Translations under genes and position numbers: made by a program
Notes under the pieces: generated by a model
What the model was told of the DNA's origin: nothing
The model's input: the letters and a program-made list of their open reading frames with translations, nothing else
Databases searched by the model: none
Source: Rhyacichthys aspro
Lineage: Eukaryota; Chordata; Actinopteri; Gobiiformes; Rhyacichthyidae
Direction of reading: 5' to 3'
Assembly: GCA_036850595.1 (NCBI GenBank)
Contig: CM072166.1
Span: 12,852,758-12,916,757, forward strand
Length of the DNA: 64,000 bases
In this document: in pieces, positions 12,901 to 24,982 of the stretch
Layout: the number at the start of each line of letters is the position of its first letter
Position numbering within the stretch: position 1 is the first letter of the stretch

Positions 12901-15900
12901 AAAATGTTTTCTTATTGAGCTTATTGGAGTTCATCACAGGGGTTTTGAAACCTTCTTATACCAGCCAAGCAACATGCAGCTGCACGCTTCATATCCATAT
13001 TCAGGTCCACGGTGATGAAAAACTTGACTCCGTGTGTGGAGAGCTGCCCGTGAAACACACTGAAAGTGCTGTCATGCCCACACTGTCAAGTCAAGTCACG
13101 TTGATGAGGCGTTGGTCTGTTTCCCCGCTGCAGCTCTTCTGGTGGGATGAGTGTGTATCTCCTTTGGGCTGATCACACACTGCTTCCACACTGTGACTAC
13201 ACACAAGCTGCCTCCTGGACATCTCTCTCATCTCCGTCTTTAATGTCCTCACAGAAAGCAGTAGGTCCTATATGAACCTTTGTATTGTAGTTAATCGTTT
13301 CTATAATGACAACATTTCTGGTACATCTGCTTTCTATCATTCTTGGCTCTATGTTGCTGATTTGTCAGCTGATCCATCCCATGTTTTCATATATCTGTGT
13401 TAACTCATTTAATTTTATGACTCACAATAGATTTAAAAAAGCAGCAGAAAGCTCCTTTATAAAGGCTGACAAAAAAAAAAAAAAAACATAATCAAATTTG
13501 CCGTGCAGACAAATGACCAGTCATGTAATGACTTCCTCTTTTTGTTGCGTCTCATCAATAGATAATGTTAACTGTTAAACTCCTGGGTTATTGCTTGTGC
13601 TGAAACAGACACTTTCTCAGAAGGATTTTCCAGAAGTCTGTCATTGATTTAATGAAGGTGATAAGTGATGGAGGAATATCTTTGGACAAAAAAAGCTTGT
13701 AGTGAGAAACTGTAATCTGGTAGAATAGAGAATAATGACTATAACTTGTATTGCAATTTTTTTAGCATTCCATGTGATAGATATTCACACTAAGTCAACA
13801 GTCAGAACTTATGAAAATCAAATTGTGTTACAACCAAATAAACAAATGTAGGTGAAAGGCGTTTGGACATTTGTCCAGAGCCTATTATTTGTTTAAAAAT
13901 TTGAATCAACTGAACTTTGACTACACTGAAAGGAACATTCAAATAAAGCAAGTCAGATTGTTATTGCAATATTCAATTTAGTTATTGCATATTTATCATG
14001 CAGTGTCAGTAGAATAGAGGTCATACAGTAGGCCTGATATGCAGAATAATGTAAATGTGATCAATGTGTGTGCTCAATTTGATATATAGTTTTCCAAATA
14101 GAATTCTTTTCCTAGTGCCACCAAACAAGAACTGACATATTACTAAAAATGATTTGCAGCCAAACTGTTGCAGTAACCAGGTTTGTGTATGTGTCTCCGA
14201 GTTGCGACCGTCTAAGAAAAAGAATTACATGCAAGAAGGGTAGAAATTGTGGCTCGAGGCTAATGGTGTCCGTTGCCGCTTCATCAGCCATAAAAAACCG
14301 GTCATTTGAATAGAGCAGGCTTCCTTTATCAACATCTATCTCTCTGACCCGTAACGCTGTTTCCACTCAAATGCGCAGGACACAACACACTACTGGTGTA
14401 TAAAGCTGCTCAAAACAGCGTTCTCTTTGAATAACATCCAGACAAGCTTTCTGCAGCTGAGGCTCTTTGGTGATGCGGACTAAAAGGTGCCTCCTCTTCG
14501 AGCAGACATCACGAGGAAAAGCAGCAGGAGAGGAAGATGAGTGTCTGCATTGTAGGAGCTGCCGTGACATAACAGCCAACTCGGCTTAGCGCAAGTAGCC
14601 TGAAGGTGAAGGCAAACTTAAGCAGCCTGTCCACACACGTGCAACAACAAAGTCACCAGTGTAATGTTTAAGAGCGGCTGCTGCGGAGCGCCACCTGCAA
14701 AAAGGTGGTGGCAGGAAGCTGTGAGAGGAAAGCAAAGAGCAGCATTGTAGTTAAAGGGCACCGTGGAAAACAGGAAAGAATGTAACTACAGGAAAAAGAG
14801 GCATTAAAACGACATGCAGTTTTGTAGTCATGGGAAAGCTTTGGAAAACAGCAACAGCAAACAGCAACCCAGAACATAAAATACACTCAGTAAACACTCA
14901 GTATTGTATTTTGTTGTATTTTTTGTGTGAAACAGGATGAGACCGGAGCCTATGTGATCGACAGAGACCCTACCTACTTTGGGCCCATCCTCAACTACCT
15001 GCGACATGGCAAACTGGTCTACAACAAGGAGCTGGCTGAAGAAGGTCTGATATGAAATGTTATTTGATTTCAAGCCTCATTATCTTTATTGCCATGCGTT
15101 TGAGCTGATAGCGACTGTGTCTTTGGTTCGAAGGCGTCCTGGAGGAAGCCGAGTTTTACAACATAACGCCGCTCATTAAACTCATCAAAGACCGGATCGT
15201 CGAGAGAGACTCCAAAGCCACACAGGTAATAAGATGGAAGCATTCATCCTACTCTGAAAGCTTTATGTAACACTTATATACACATCCAGCGAAGCATAAA
15301 CAGTGCACTTATTAATGAAACCACATGATACAATACATCCCTATAGTATAACTCTGCTGTACATGATGTTCAGCTTTATTATTACGTCTTTAAATGTCTG
15401 TACTCCCAGGCGAACAAATGCTCCCTTAAGTGCAGCGCCTTTGGACTTTGCGAGTGATTTCACACTTCTCTGCCTCTGCTAAGAGACGACTTTTATGCAC
15501 GAGGATGTCCTACTCATTTCTTTTTTATACTGGCTGTACTCTCTTATATAATTGAGTGGGCCCACTTTCCATGCCTTCAACTGTATTTTACTGCACACAC
15601 TGGTGTCATTTGCCTAGAGGTAAATGTAGTGTGGAGGCCTGGCACGGGCAGTAAAAGGACGGAGGCTTGTATGCAGCCTACAACTATTGTATATTTTTAG
15701 ATTTATATGTGCTGCCCACAAACTAAGGTGTAATTGTGACTATGACAGTTTTTTATGATGTGATTTTGTATAAATACGCAGCTTCGATTTTAGCCTGTAC
15801 TCCTAAAACACTATTTATACATTCTTCATGCTAATCTCAGGCAGTATGTTTACATGCAGAGCTAAATCGGAGTAGGCTCAGAACTCAGTTAAGCATTCAC

Positions 15901-18900
15901 AGCTGGATTTTCATGCCTTGTCCGAGTTTACAGCATGAGAGAGAATCGAAGTATGTGTCCGCTTGGGCTAATGCTGCATCTAAGTGTCCTTAGTATTTCA
16001 CAGCATTAAGCCTTTGTTAAAAAGAGATAAGAAGCTAACTTAAGTAACTGTTGCAGTCTTGTTATATCCCTCTGCACCAGTAGATTGAGTCATGAGCTGT
16101 TGTCGCACACAAACTGCCTTAGTCATAACCCAGACTGAAATTTTCCTAATGATGTTTTTACTTTTACTGTAGCAGTTCTCTGCGACATAGAGAGTTAAGT
16201 TAGCTCAGGAACCTAACAGGTAGCTTTGTTTTTACTAGTGTTGATATAGAACTGACAGTTTTTGTGGCAGAGGGGCCAGCTGTAATTTTTTTTTTTTCTA
16301 TTTGGCACATTTAACTCTCTGTTACTTGTACTATAATCAGCATCATTGAACCTCTACTGATCCATTTTGGAATGCCTTTCTGTTCTGTAAGTTAAAATGT
16401 TGACACTAGTTACTGCTAGCCTGGCCAGCCATCCTGATTATGTTCTTTAAAAGTGGCAAAAAAAGAATGTGTCTGGTCTCTGTGCATTTGAATTAGATTT
16501 TTAGGAGGCAGAACAAACACATTCAACTGCCTCCGGATGCAATTGGACAGACATAACGCTAAAAGCCCGCTCATTTCAGAGAAACTGTTAAGATTGGTCC
16601 AACCAGATTACTGAATAGAAATTGCTGTGGAGGGAAGTGATTGTAAACCCGTTACACTTTACAAAGTAATATTGGCATCCAGGCTAATTTATTTTCTATT
16701 TACACTATAAACTGCTGAAATCCTCAGTTAAACCTTGCCTATTCCATCTTTAAAAACAGAAATGATTGTACTTTGAGGATTAGGCCCAATTCAATAAATT
16801 TCAATAGAAAATAAAGGTGGAGTTATTATTGACGTGCAGACATTAATTAAACATATCATTAATCTTTTGCTGATAGGTACTTCTGTGCATCTTGAGCGTC
16901 CTAACTCTGTCCCTGTCCCATCAGCAGGTCCCACCTAAGCATGTGTACCGGGTGCTGCAGTGCCAGGAGGAGGAGCTGACCCAGATGGTCTCCACGATGT
17001 CGGACGGCTGGAAGTTTGAGCAGGTCAGCGTGCGCGCCTGCAGAAAGCCCCGCACCGGACTGCTCTGGACTGTGGGTTGGACTCACGCTGCCGCTGACCC
17101 TTTAATATTGACCCTTGGCCTTAACCCCTCGGCCCTGACCCTGTTATCATACACAACAGATTAGTGCAGATCACAGATTAATATAAACGTATTTTAAGAC
17201 CTAATTTATCGTAATGAGAACCTGTAAATGTTACGTCTCTGGTGAACTTGTGTTACCTTGATCTCCAACCCAGCTCCTCATGGTCTCAGAAAAAAAGGTC
17301 AGCTCTCCTACATAGAAACCTAGATTTCACATTCAGACCCCCTCCCTCCCAAACCTCCCACCTTCCCACCCCCAAACTCCAATGCATGCAAGCTACTGTA
17401 CGCTTCGCACACAGTCTCCTGCAGAAGCGGGTTTTGCCACTGACCTCACGTAAATGTGGGAGCTGCTTCTTGTGGAGTCCACTTCTAAATGTGTGCAGCA
17501 GGGTGTCCGCTCTGTGGTCCGCATCAGTTTGCATGACAGCTCTAGTTTGGGATCTCTGCTCTCTGTCTAACTCTTTGCTTGTTACTAAATCATTGTTTTA
17601 TTTTGTCATTGATTCGAATTTCTTTTTTCTCTCCCGCTCTCTCTTCTCTCTATATATCTTTTTGGTTTTATGCCTCATATTTTTAGATGGTTAACATCGG
17701 CTCGTCGTACAGCTATGGGACAGAAGACCAGGCTGAGTTCTTATGTGTAGTGTCCAAGGAGCTTCATACGCCAGGGTCCGGTCTGGGCACGGAGCAGAGC
17801 CATAAAACAAAGGTGAAATTTTAAATTCCAGGAGTTGGTTTGTCGTTGTTTTGTGTATTTTTGTTTTATGTGGTGGTGCTTGTCTTGTTGCCACCTACAG
17901 ACCTGGCATTCAAATCTGGACAGAGTGATCAGATATGCTGTTGCCAGCCTTATACATTGTGTTTATGGGTACATTTGTCTTGTGAGATTGGGTCTGAGCA
18001 GGCATTTGTGGGTGTCAAACTCATTTTAGTTCAGGGGCCAAATACACCTCAATTTGAAGTGGGCAGGGCCAGTGAAATAATAGCATAACAACAGATAAAT
18101 AGTAATAATATAATAATAATATCATGCAGAAGTACAACTACATTATAATGTCACTGCTAATGCTGGCAAAAGCCTTCAGCGTGTATGTTTTCACCAACTC
18201 ACCCTCACAATATGGCTTTGATGCTAATGCTTTTTAGCTAGCAATAACGTAGCTAACTTTTTCTGCTGCGTCATTGACCTTTTAGCTTCAGATAAAAACA
18301 GACCCGGTAACAGTTTTTTTTAAATTTTCTATCTTCTATTTCTATCTTCAGTTGTATTTACAAGCTGTTGTATTTATTTTTACACACTGACTCATATTTC
18401 CATTATCCTTTGTGAATAAATAAGAAGTGGTCCATTTATCTCTGTCAAAAATGAGAAAAGTAGAAGACACTTTGGGTAGTGAGGTTGCCACAGAGGGTAA
18501 TTTCAACAGCAAAAGAGTAAGGCAATATTGCCATTGCTGCCATCTGCTGTTCAGTTCTGGGTCTCAGTCTTGCGCTAGGTCGGCTACTCTTAATCAGTGT
18601 GATCCCCAGAGGACAAGTTAGGAATAGCAGTTACTTTTATTTCAAAATCTCAGGAAATGTAATTTTCACATTTCCCAAATTCATCCCACAGGCCACATTG
18701 TACCCTCTGGCAGGACGTTTTTGGCCCGCGGTGCGTATGTTTGACACCACTGCTTTAGAATATGTAAAATATTCAGTACGAGTCGAGCTGGCCACGTGTC
18801 TTGACTGAGTGAGGACAGATTTGTAATGCTAGGTCTGAAGAAGGCTACTGAAGCTTGTGTGAGTGCGCTTTGATCCTGAACCTAAATGTCACTCGCCTCC

Positions 18901-19238
18901 AAATGTCATTCACAAACACTTCCACTTCTCATTCACACTCCTCACTCCTACCGCTCTCCTTCTGTCATTTACCTGTTCAACTCACTCTCATAGACAAAAT
19001 AAATCTTCACGTCTCTGTATTACCTCTCAACCTCTGTCCACTCACTAACACTCATCGGCGTGTTCATTTTTTTGTTGTTGTGTCTTGTTTTGTTCTTTAT
19101 TGCTTTGACATATCCTCCGCACCTTCATTGCGATTGAAGCCGGCCGAGACGCAGGAGGAGGAAGCGTCGAAGGAGGAGGAGGAGGCGGAGGAAGAGGGAG
19201 GGAGAGAAACCACACCAAATGAGTGGCTTAGAGAATGA
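6919..19238 (+). CDS. kctd17: BTB/KCTD adaptor KCTD17, Glu-rich C-terminal form
   Basis: Exons 6919-7257, 14936-15044, 15134-15225, 16928-17023, 17687-17812 and 19140-19238 (TGA) encode 286 residues. The ATG at 6919 has purines at -3 and +4. Residues 1-73 are low complexity with a poly-Asn run. The BTB/T1 domain starts at KWVRLNVGGTVFLTTRQTL (residue 74) and continues through DRDPTYFGPILNYLRHGKL and GVLEEAEFYNI. The next exons carry QVPPKHVYRVLQCQEEEL, TQMVSTMSDGWKFEQ and NIGSSYSYGTEDQAEFLC, the shared KCTD2/5/17 C-terminal region. The VFLTTRQTL, QVPPKH and Glu-rich tail point to KCTD17 rather than KCTD5. The family are oligomeric cullin-3 substrate adaptors; KCTD17 acts in ciliogenesis by degrading trichoplein (known for mammals). 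The Glu-rich last exon is less certain than the rest because its acceptor tract is weak. Confidence 0.9.
6982..7017 (+). repeat. AAC trinucleotide run coding for poly-Asn in kctd17
   Basis: Codons 22-33 of kctd17 read N-S-N(10), almost all AAC with one AGC and one AAT. It is an in-frame trinucleotide microsatellite in the disordered N-terminus and is likely to vary in length between individuals. Confidence 0.9.
10480..11430. promoter_or_regulatory. Candidate conserved non-coding/enhancer block in kctd17 intron 1
   Basis: This block differs from the surrounding intron in having more balanced base composition and many homeodomain-core sites (TAATTA, ATTA, TAAT), for example CATTTAATTAGTC near 10670 and TCTAATTATTTTTC near 10642. 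No repeat signature or open reading frame explains it. The call is by composition only. Confidence 0.3.
12094..12456. mobile_element. hAT-type MITE with perfect 8-bp target duplication
   Basis: The element starts TAGCGCTGCTCGATTATG and ends ATTAATTGCAACCCTA, giving imperfect terminal inverted repeats of about 16 bp. It is flanked on both sides by ATGAACAC (12086-12093 and 12457-12464), a perfect 8-bp duplication as made by hAT transposases. The 363-bp body is AT-rich and has no ORF of note, so it is non-autonomous. Confidence 0.85.
18006..18752. mobile_element. Degraded hAT MITE, copy 1 of a family
   Basis: The left end has GGTGTCAAACTCA and the right end TGTTTGACACCACTG, an inverted-repeat pair like that of the intact element at 62928-63491. 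An internal stretch around 18525-18640 (CCATCTGCTGTTCAGTTCTG, then GGACAAGTTAGGAATAGC) is repeated in inverse orientation at about 63060-63140. It sits in kctd17 intron 5. Confidence 0.75.
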
Positions 19239-20147
19239 GGGAATCATGTTTCTTTGTTCCAAAGAGATGCAGGACTCGGTGAGGAACTGTGTTAGACTGC
19301 ACTCCATGTGCTAGTGGCTAGATGTAGTAGATCTGACTGTGTGTGTGTGTCTGTGTGAGGCGTCCGGGGGTTTCCATGGTACTCCATTGGTGAACGTTTT
19401 AATAAAGACATATACACTGCCAATGTGCATTTAATGATACCTTATATGGATTTAATGTAGTAGTTATGAGTCTTTTTTCTCATTTCCTATCACAAAGACA
19501 ATAGAAGAGGAGTCACAGGAACCACTGCACACAATATTTCTTTGTAATACTGACCATTAGACCTGACTTAGTAGTTCATTTTACATAATAATTAAAAATC
19601 ACATACAATATCCTTTTAGTGGAAACATAGACTGTTATTTCAAAGGAATAAACTTCGGTACTCATTATAATACTGCTGCTGTAAATGAAGAAGACACATT
19701 GAGGAAGTCTCTAAGTCCAAAATTGAAAGCAATTCTTAAGCAGATTCTTACTCTAATCCTGCCTGATGCAGTCATTCATAAATCAGTTGAGTTAGTGTCA
19801 GTGTGTGCTCTTGTTACCAGTGCAGTGACATGGAACACCCCTGACCTTCTAGTACAGTAGTAGTCTTCGATGTCCTCTCTGCTCTGTGTACAGGCATACA
19901 GCCACCATATTGAATTATATTACACCACCCACACAACAGACACACACAGAGACGACGCCAGCACACACCGAGACAGCTGTATATGTTTCAGATTTCCACT
20001 CATTGTGCTTGTCTCATTCCGTCTCCCATTATCATCTTCATCGTCATTATCACAGCCAATCCGTAGTGTGCAGTAGTGCGTCTCAAATGTCTACACACAG
20101 CGCTCTGAATTCACATTTTGAGATGACATTTTCCTTTTGTTTGACAG

Positions 20148-20177
20148 CTTTTCCAGATCCACGGGTCCCGGATGTAG
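20148..20177 (+). CDS. kctd17: Alternative kctd17 terminal exon (KCTD5-like C-terminus)
   Basis: A pyrimidine-rich acceptor (ending TTGACAG at 20141-20147) is followed by ten codons in the phase of kctd17 exon 5, reading LFQIHGSRM and then TAG. KCTD2 and KCTD5 proteins end in a very similar ERGSRM-type peptide. Splicing exon 5 directly to this exon gives a 263-residue protein without the Glu-rich tail. Both the phase and the peptide match a known family terminus, so chance is unlikely, but use of the exon is not proven. It lies 0.9 kb beyond the Glu-rich exon, and the two would be mutually exclusive ends. Confidence 0.7.
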   Translation, partial: LFQIHGSRM

Positions 20178-22190
20178 GAAGCACCAAGTTACATTTTTTT
20201 TTAAAGTTAATTATTACATGGTTTATGTGTTTTGCATATCAAATGGACAGCCACTAAACAGATTTATAGGCTAAATAAAAATGTCTAAAGACAAAACCCT
20301 GATGCATCGCAGGTTAGTTACAGCCATATCCTGTTTTACAGTTCAACAAAATGAGTGAGAAAGATATTCATGCTATGAATCTTAGTAAACATAACCAAAG
20401 ATTCAGATGAGAGCTGGCTGAACTAAAATTTATGACTTTTTTTCGGTGCCCGTTCAGCTGCAGCTGCCTTGGCTCAGGCTGTAGAAGAAGATTAGCAAAC
20501 GCGAAAGAAATAAGGGACGTCTGAGGTGTTGCACAGTGTTGTTGTATAGATATATGTACTCATAACTGATTTGCTTTGTTAGTTTAGAACAAGAATCCCC
20601 TCCTGTTATTTCCCCAAAGTTGACTGTGCATGTACTGTATGATATTAGAGGGCCACTGGAGGCACATTATGAAAAAATAAAAAAAACAAATCAATATCAT
20701 ATAAATAAAGTTTCCGGTGTCGACATAGCAAAACTTTCAAAAAAATATTCATTAATCAAAATTTTAACTAGTTAGATCAGCTTTGTTGGCTTGTGTACAA
20801 GGCTGGCTAGCTAGGTGCTGTGAGTGACCTTGCATAAAACGGCTACATAGCTAATCTAGTTAGCATTATATCTACTGTATTTTCCCTTTTTTTTTTTTTT
20901 ACTGATGTTTGCATAACATAAGTTCCTAAAAGCAGGGTCAAACCCACCCCAAACATTTAAAATGTATTTGTTTCCTGTAACTCTGACCTGTGAGGTTATT
21001 TGTGCCTGTGGGACTTCCCCAGTTTGTGTCTGACCCCGAACAGTGACCAAGCATCAACAGGAAAACAGGAAAATACACCCAGACTTCATTTTGTATGGGC
21101 AGTAAGCCTGTAGTTATAGTGTTAGACAATCAAGAAGTATAATAGTTGGTATTTTTTATAGCAATTTAATATTTTTTAGACTCTGCATAATGTCTCTGCA
21201 TAGTGTATTTGTGTTTGTTAAGTGTGCAAACCATTTTATACATAACATGAGACACCCGGGAGTCCTGAAATACCCCATAAACCATTAAAAGGACTAGAGT
21301 AGTTCTGATAACAGACAACTGTAAACGGAGGGAGAAGACTGACAGAGACGATTCAGCTCCTGTTTTGTAACTCTTTTTGAGATCATCCGGTGCCTTGAGT
21401 TCAAACAGTACATCAGTTCTACTGTAACATGCATTTTGAAATTGCTGCGTTAATCTTATCATAACAGTCGGGGTTGTACATTACTTTCAGTGTGCGTTTG
21501 TGCGTCTCTGTGCGCAAGACAAAGACGTTAGAGGAGAGGCACATGCAGCTCCTGAAGAAGGATCAAGCTGTTTTTTATCAAATGTCATGTCTTTTTAAGA
21601 ACTATTTTTACATGTTTTGTTGTATAATTTATTGTTTTTGAACGTTACTGATAAAGGGGTGTTAATTTTATCTTTGAGTGACTATTTTTTCTACTGAAGT
21701 TATGACTATAGCTTTTATCACTGTAACTATAAGTTTATTCAAGATGATGGTTTGAAGTTCACTAGATGGAACAATAGGCCAGGCCTTTATTAGCACGACG
21801 GGTTATTTTATTTTATACATTATGTTCAAAGTTTTCTTCAGTACAAAGCTTGTTTTTACATTTGTGTTCAAGACTAGAGAGCATTCAAACTTCATTCTGT
21901 GCAAAAAAGACATGTTTTCAGCAAATATTCTCCTAAAGCAGGAGTTTTCTTTCTTCTACTTTTCATTAAGCCTCAGTGTATTTTGTATACATACTGCAAA
22001 ATGTGACACATGAAATGTACTGCCTCAGATAAACCTTTACTGGCTTCAACAAACACTGCATGTTGTTTTCATTCAGCTGGACTTTATCAGGACCTCAACA
22101 ACTTAGGACAATGCAACAGGTCATTTTTTTATGTGAATGTTTGTTACCATTCTCAATACAATAAAACTTGGTTCTATGGTTTAAAATGCC
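20178..22190 (+). other. Probable kctd17 3' UTR region
   Basis: This is non-coding sequence after the alternative kctd17 stop. AATAAA at 22160-22165 is a candidate poly(A) signal. No other gene was recognised. The 3' end would then lie only about 60 bases from the opposite-strand signal of gucy2c. Confidence 0.45.
22160..22165 (+). terminator. Candidate poly(A) signal of kctd17
   Basis: AATAAA on the + strand, the last one before the opposite-strand gucy2c signal. Assignment to kctd17 is an inference from position. Confidence 0.4.
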
Positions 22191-22254
22191 TCTTTTTATT
22201 TTTTTGTCTACACCTATCCTAGTTTAGTGTGAAAACAGGAGTACATTTAGAACA

Positions 22255-22260
22255 TTTATT
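22255..22260 (-). terminator. Candidate poly(A) signal of gucy2c
   Basis: TTTATT on the + strand reads AATAAA on the - strand, about 710 bases beyond the gucy2c stop. The assignment is by position. Confidence 0.4.
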
Positions 22261-22584
22261 TATGATAACGGAAAAACATAAAAACAAGCAGAAAAGTGTG
22301 GGGAAAAAAAAAAAAAAAAAGGATCTATGTACAACATTTAAAATTGTGAATTTTTTTGCAGTTCAACTTGGTTTATTTACGTCCTTTACCTCCATACGAG
22401 AATACAAAAAGGAAACATGTTTGTGCATCTTTGGGCTCAGTTTGTCTGCTCTGAACAGCAGTCAAGAGATAGATACAGAAGAGGATTAGGATAGGACATT
22501 AAGATATTTATATAAAAAAAAACATCCCCGTAAAATATATACATATTTTTAGTTGTCACTTTAAAAATTAATTTCTTTTTAAAG

Positions 22585-22830
22585 GTATGAGTTTTGAGAT
22601 TAAAGTTTTTCTTAGAATTCTAATTTCTAGAACTCTAATTTTAATCTCATAATTTTGTCTTTTTTTCTCAGAACTCTGACTTTAATCCCATAATTCTGAC
22701 TCTTTTCTAATGATTTATCCATACTCTTTTTATCTATTTTCTGACTTTTTTTCTCAGAATTTTGACTTTAATCTCAAATTCTGACTTTTTTCTTAGAATT
22801 CTGACTTAAATCCCAGAACTCATAGCTAAA
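22585..22830. repeat. Degenerate pyrimidine-rich minisatellite
   Basis: Imperfect tandem copies of a roughly 20-25 base unit of the form CTCAGAATTCTGACTTTAAT, alternating with CTGACTTTTTT, run through the gucy2c 3' UTR region. At least eight diverged units can be counted. Confidence 0.75.
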
Positions 22831-22967
22831 AAACATTTCCTTACACTGGCCCCTTCTCTGTGGATTGTTATTTGACTGTTATAATAATAATAATAATACA
22901 CTACTGTTTCTTCCTGCCAGACGCCATATTGGCCCACACACACTGACATTCTTTGGTCTGTATTGTC

Positions 22968-24982
22968 CTACAGGAAGGTACTGAGTGTGTTATCAACAGT
23001 GGCCAGGTGCAGGTACTCAGGCTGGTCACTCTCACAGTCCCGCTCGTGGTCCTTTTCGTTTTTACTGGTCTGACTCAAAAGCCGCTTGTTTCTCCTGACG
23101 GACCCTCTCGAGCGGCGGTCCAGACACTCCAGGATCATGTGGGCGAGGTCCTGCTGCAGCCTCTGGAAGTTCTCTCTGGAAAAGAATAAAAAAAAGCCAA
23201 GTGTTAAACAGTGTCTTGACACATAATTGATCCACATCATTTCTTTTAAAGTGTGGCTTACGCTGTAGGTGGAGTTGGAAGGTTGTAGTTCTCCCCCTTT
23301 TCTCCCGTCAACCAGTAGGTCATCTCTGTTCCTTTTCCCTTAAAAAAAATTCACATCTCAATCAATTCAAATACGTATACATTCAATAGACACAGTAAGT
23401 TTATATTAAAAAAAAAAGCTTGCTTACTTTTAGAAATGTTTCTCCTCTGTATTCATACTCAAACTTGCAGTCTGTCCTCTTTAGGATATCTATAGTGGGC
23501 TGACTGACATGGATCTTCAGAGCTGGAAGAAAACATGTTGATTGATTGGCTGTAATCACACGAGAGTAATGTACATTGTGACGCTAATGAGATTTAAGTA
23601 GATCATACAAACTGTGTATGGGCTAAATGTGTGTGTTTACGTCAACAAGACACTAATTAAGTTTGTGCGTGTTCATTTGTCTTCTCACGGTGTCCTGTCG
23701 ACTCCATACGGGACGCAGTGTTGACCGTGTCTCCAAACAAACAATATCTGGGCATCTTTACTCCAACCACACCGGCCGCGCATGGACCTAGACGTTATCA
23801 TTCATCAGTCACTCAAACAGACAACAAAAGAGAATATCAAATTTTCATTTTTAGTTTGTTGAAGTCTACCTGAGTGTACCCCGATGCGTATCCACACCGG
23901 GATTCCAGGCAGGTGCCGGAGCTGGAACGTCCCCATGAAGGTCAGTATGTCCAGTGCCATGTGACAGATGTCCACCGCGTGTCTGTTTCCGTTCCTCTTC
24001 GGTAATCCAGAAGCCACCATGTAGGCGTCCCCTATGGTCTCCACCTGAGCACATGTACCGGGTTACGTCTGAGTTGTACATTTCATATCCACGAGGCACC
24101 TGCTTTGTTACAGTTTTCCACAATTGCTAAGACACATTTCCTGAAACCGATTTCTCTACACCTCTAAAACAATTTCTAAAACTGAAACTAAATGAACAAA
24201 ACCTCACACAACCCTTTTTTACTGACACTAATCTTCTACACTTTTCTTTGAGGAATAAAAAAATCTATTTACAAATGCACAGCCTCAAATTTTGTGCTCA
24301 ATATATCTTTACTACTATAAGTTCTTTTGTGTTGTCAAGACTTCAGTGTGTTAATTGTGTCTAACTTCTGCCTCCTATCAGTATCTTTTTGACTCATAGG
24401 AGCTTAAGAAAGTGATTTACTAAGTGAGAATGTGTTCAGTGTTTTGACAGAAGAGTGACAAGTTTGATGTTGTTTTTAAGCAGTGGACTGTTCAACTCAG
24501 AAAATGGCATTTAGTGTTTTATCAATTGTGTCAGCCTTTGCGAATACCTTGTAGACATCGTGGTGGTCAACGATACTGTCGAAGCTCTGGTAGATGCCGT
24601 TGAGCATGTCCACCACCTCCATCGGCGTGCTGTACTGGCACAGAGTGGTGAAGCCCACTATGTCACTGAAATATATGGTCACCTCCTCGTACAGCTCCGG
24701 CTCCACCGCACTGGTCTCCTTCAGGCTCTTCACCACTGGCCTACGACGAGAGACGGGCTTAACTTATTCCGATCACGCTAACCCTGACATTTCCGTCATT
24801 CGATCTGTGCTGCTGTCACTGACCCAGGGAGCAGCATGAAGTTGAGGTAGTCTGCTCGATCCCTCTCGGCTTTGTAGAGCGCGGTTCTCTCTTCCACCAG
24901 ATGCTCCAGGTTTCTCGAGTACATCTGCAGCCGTCGGATCATGTTGTCCATGTAGCTCTCGTTGTCATGGTTGTGGATTTTA
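22968..24982 (-). other. gucy2c: gucy2c exons 21-27: linker, cyclase domain and tail
   Basis: Exons: 24824-24982, 24548-24740, 23870-24044, 23689-23787, 23428-23522, 23262-23338, 22968-23175. The helical linker reads NMIRRLQMYSRNLEHLVEER. The cyclase has the metal-binding Asp in VTIYFSDIVGFTT (D822) and the second in ETIGDAYMVASG (D866), plus GPCAAGVVG and RYCLFGDTVNTASRM with the catalytic Asn/Arg region. The basic C-terminal tail (RRNKRLLSQT) precedes the stop. All catalytic residues that can be judged are present. Confidence 0.94.

Larger units (their letters stand above)
7258..14935 (+). other. kctd17 intron 1 (7.7 kb)
   Basis: The donor GTGAGT is at 7258 and the acceptor AACAG ends at 14935. 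No coding exon was recognised inside. It holds a CA-rich tract near 9545-9570, a possible conserved non-coding block at about 10480-11430, a complete hAT MITE at 12094-12456, a poly-A run at 13471-13486, and otherwise unique AT-rich sequence. Confidence 0.75.

Noticed and set aside
24120..24530. Possible transposon in gucy2c intron 22
   Set aside because: It is AT-rich and unusual in word use, but has no inverted ends, target duplication or second copy in the window.
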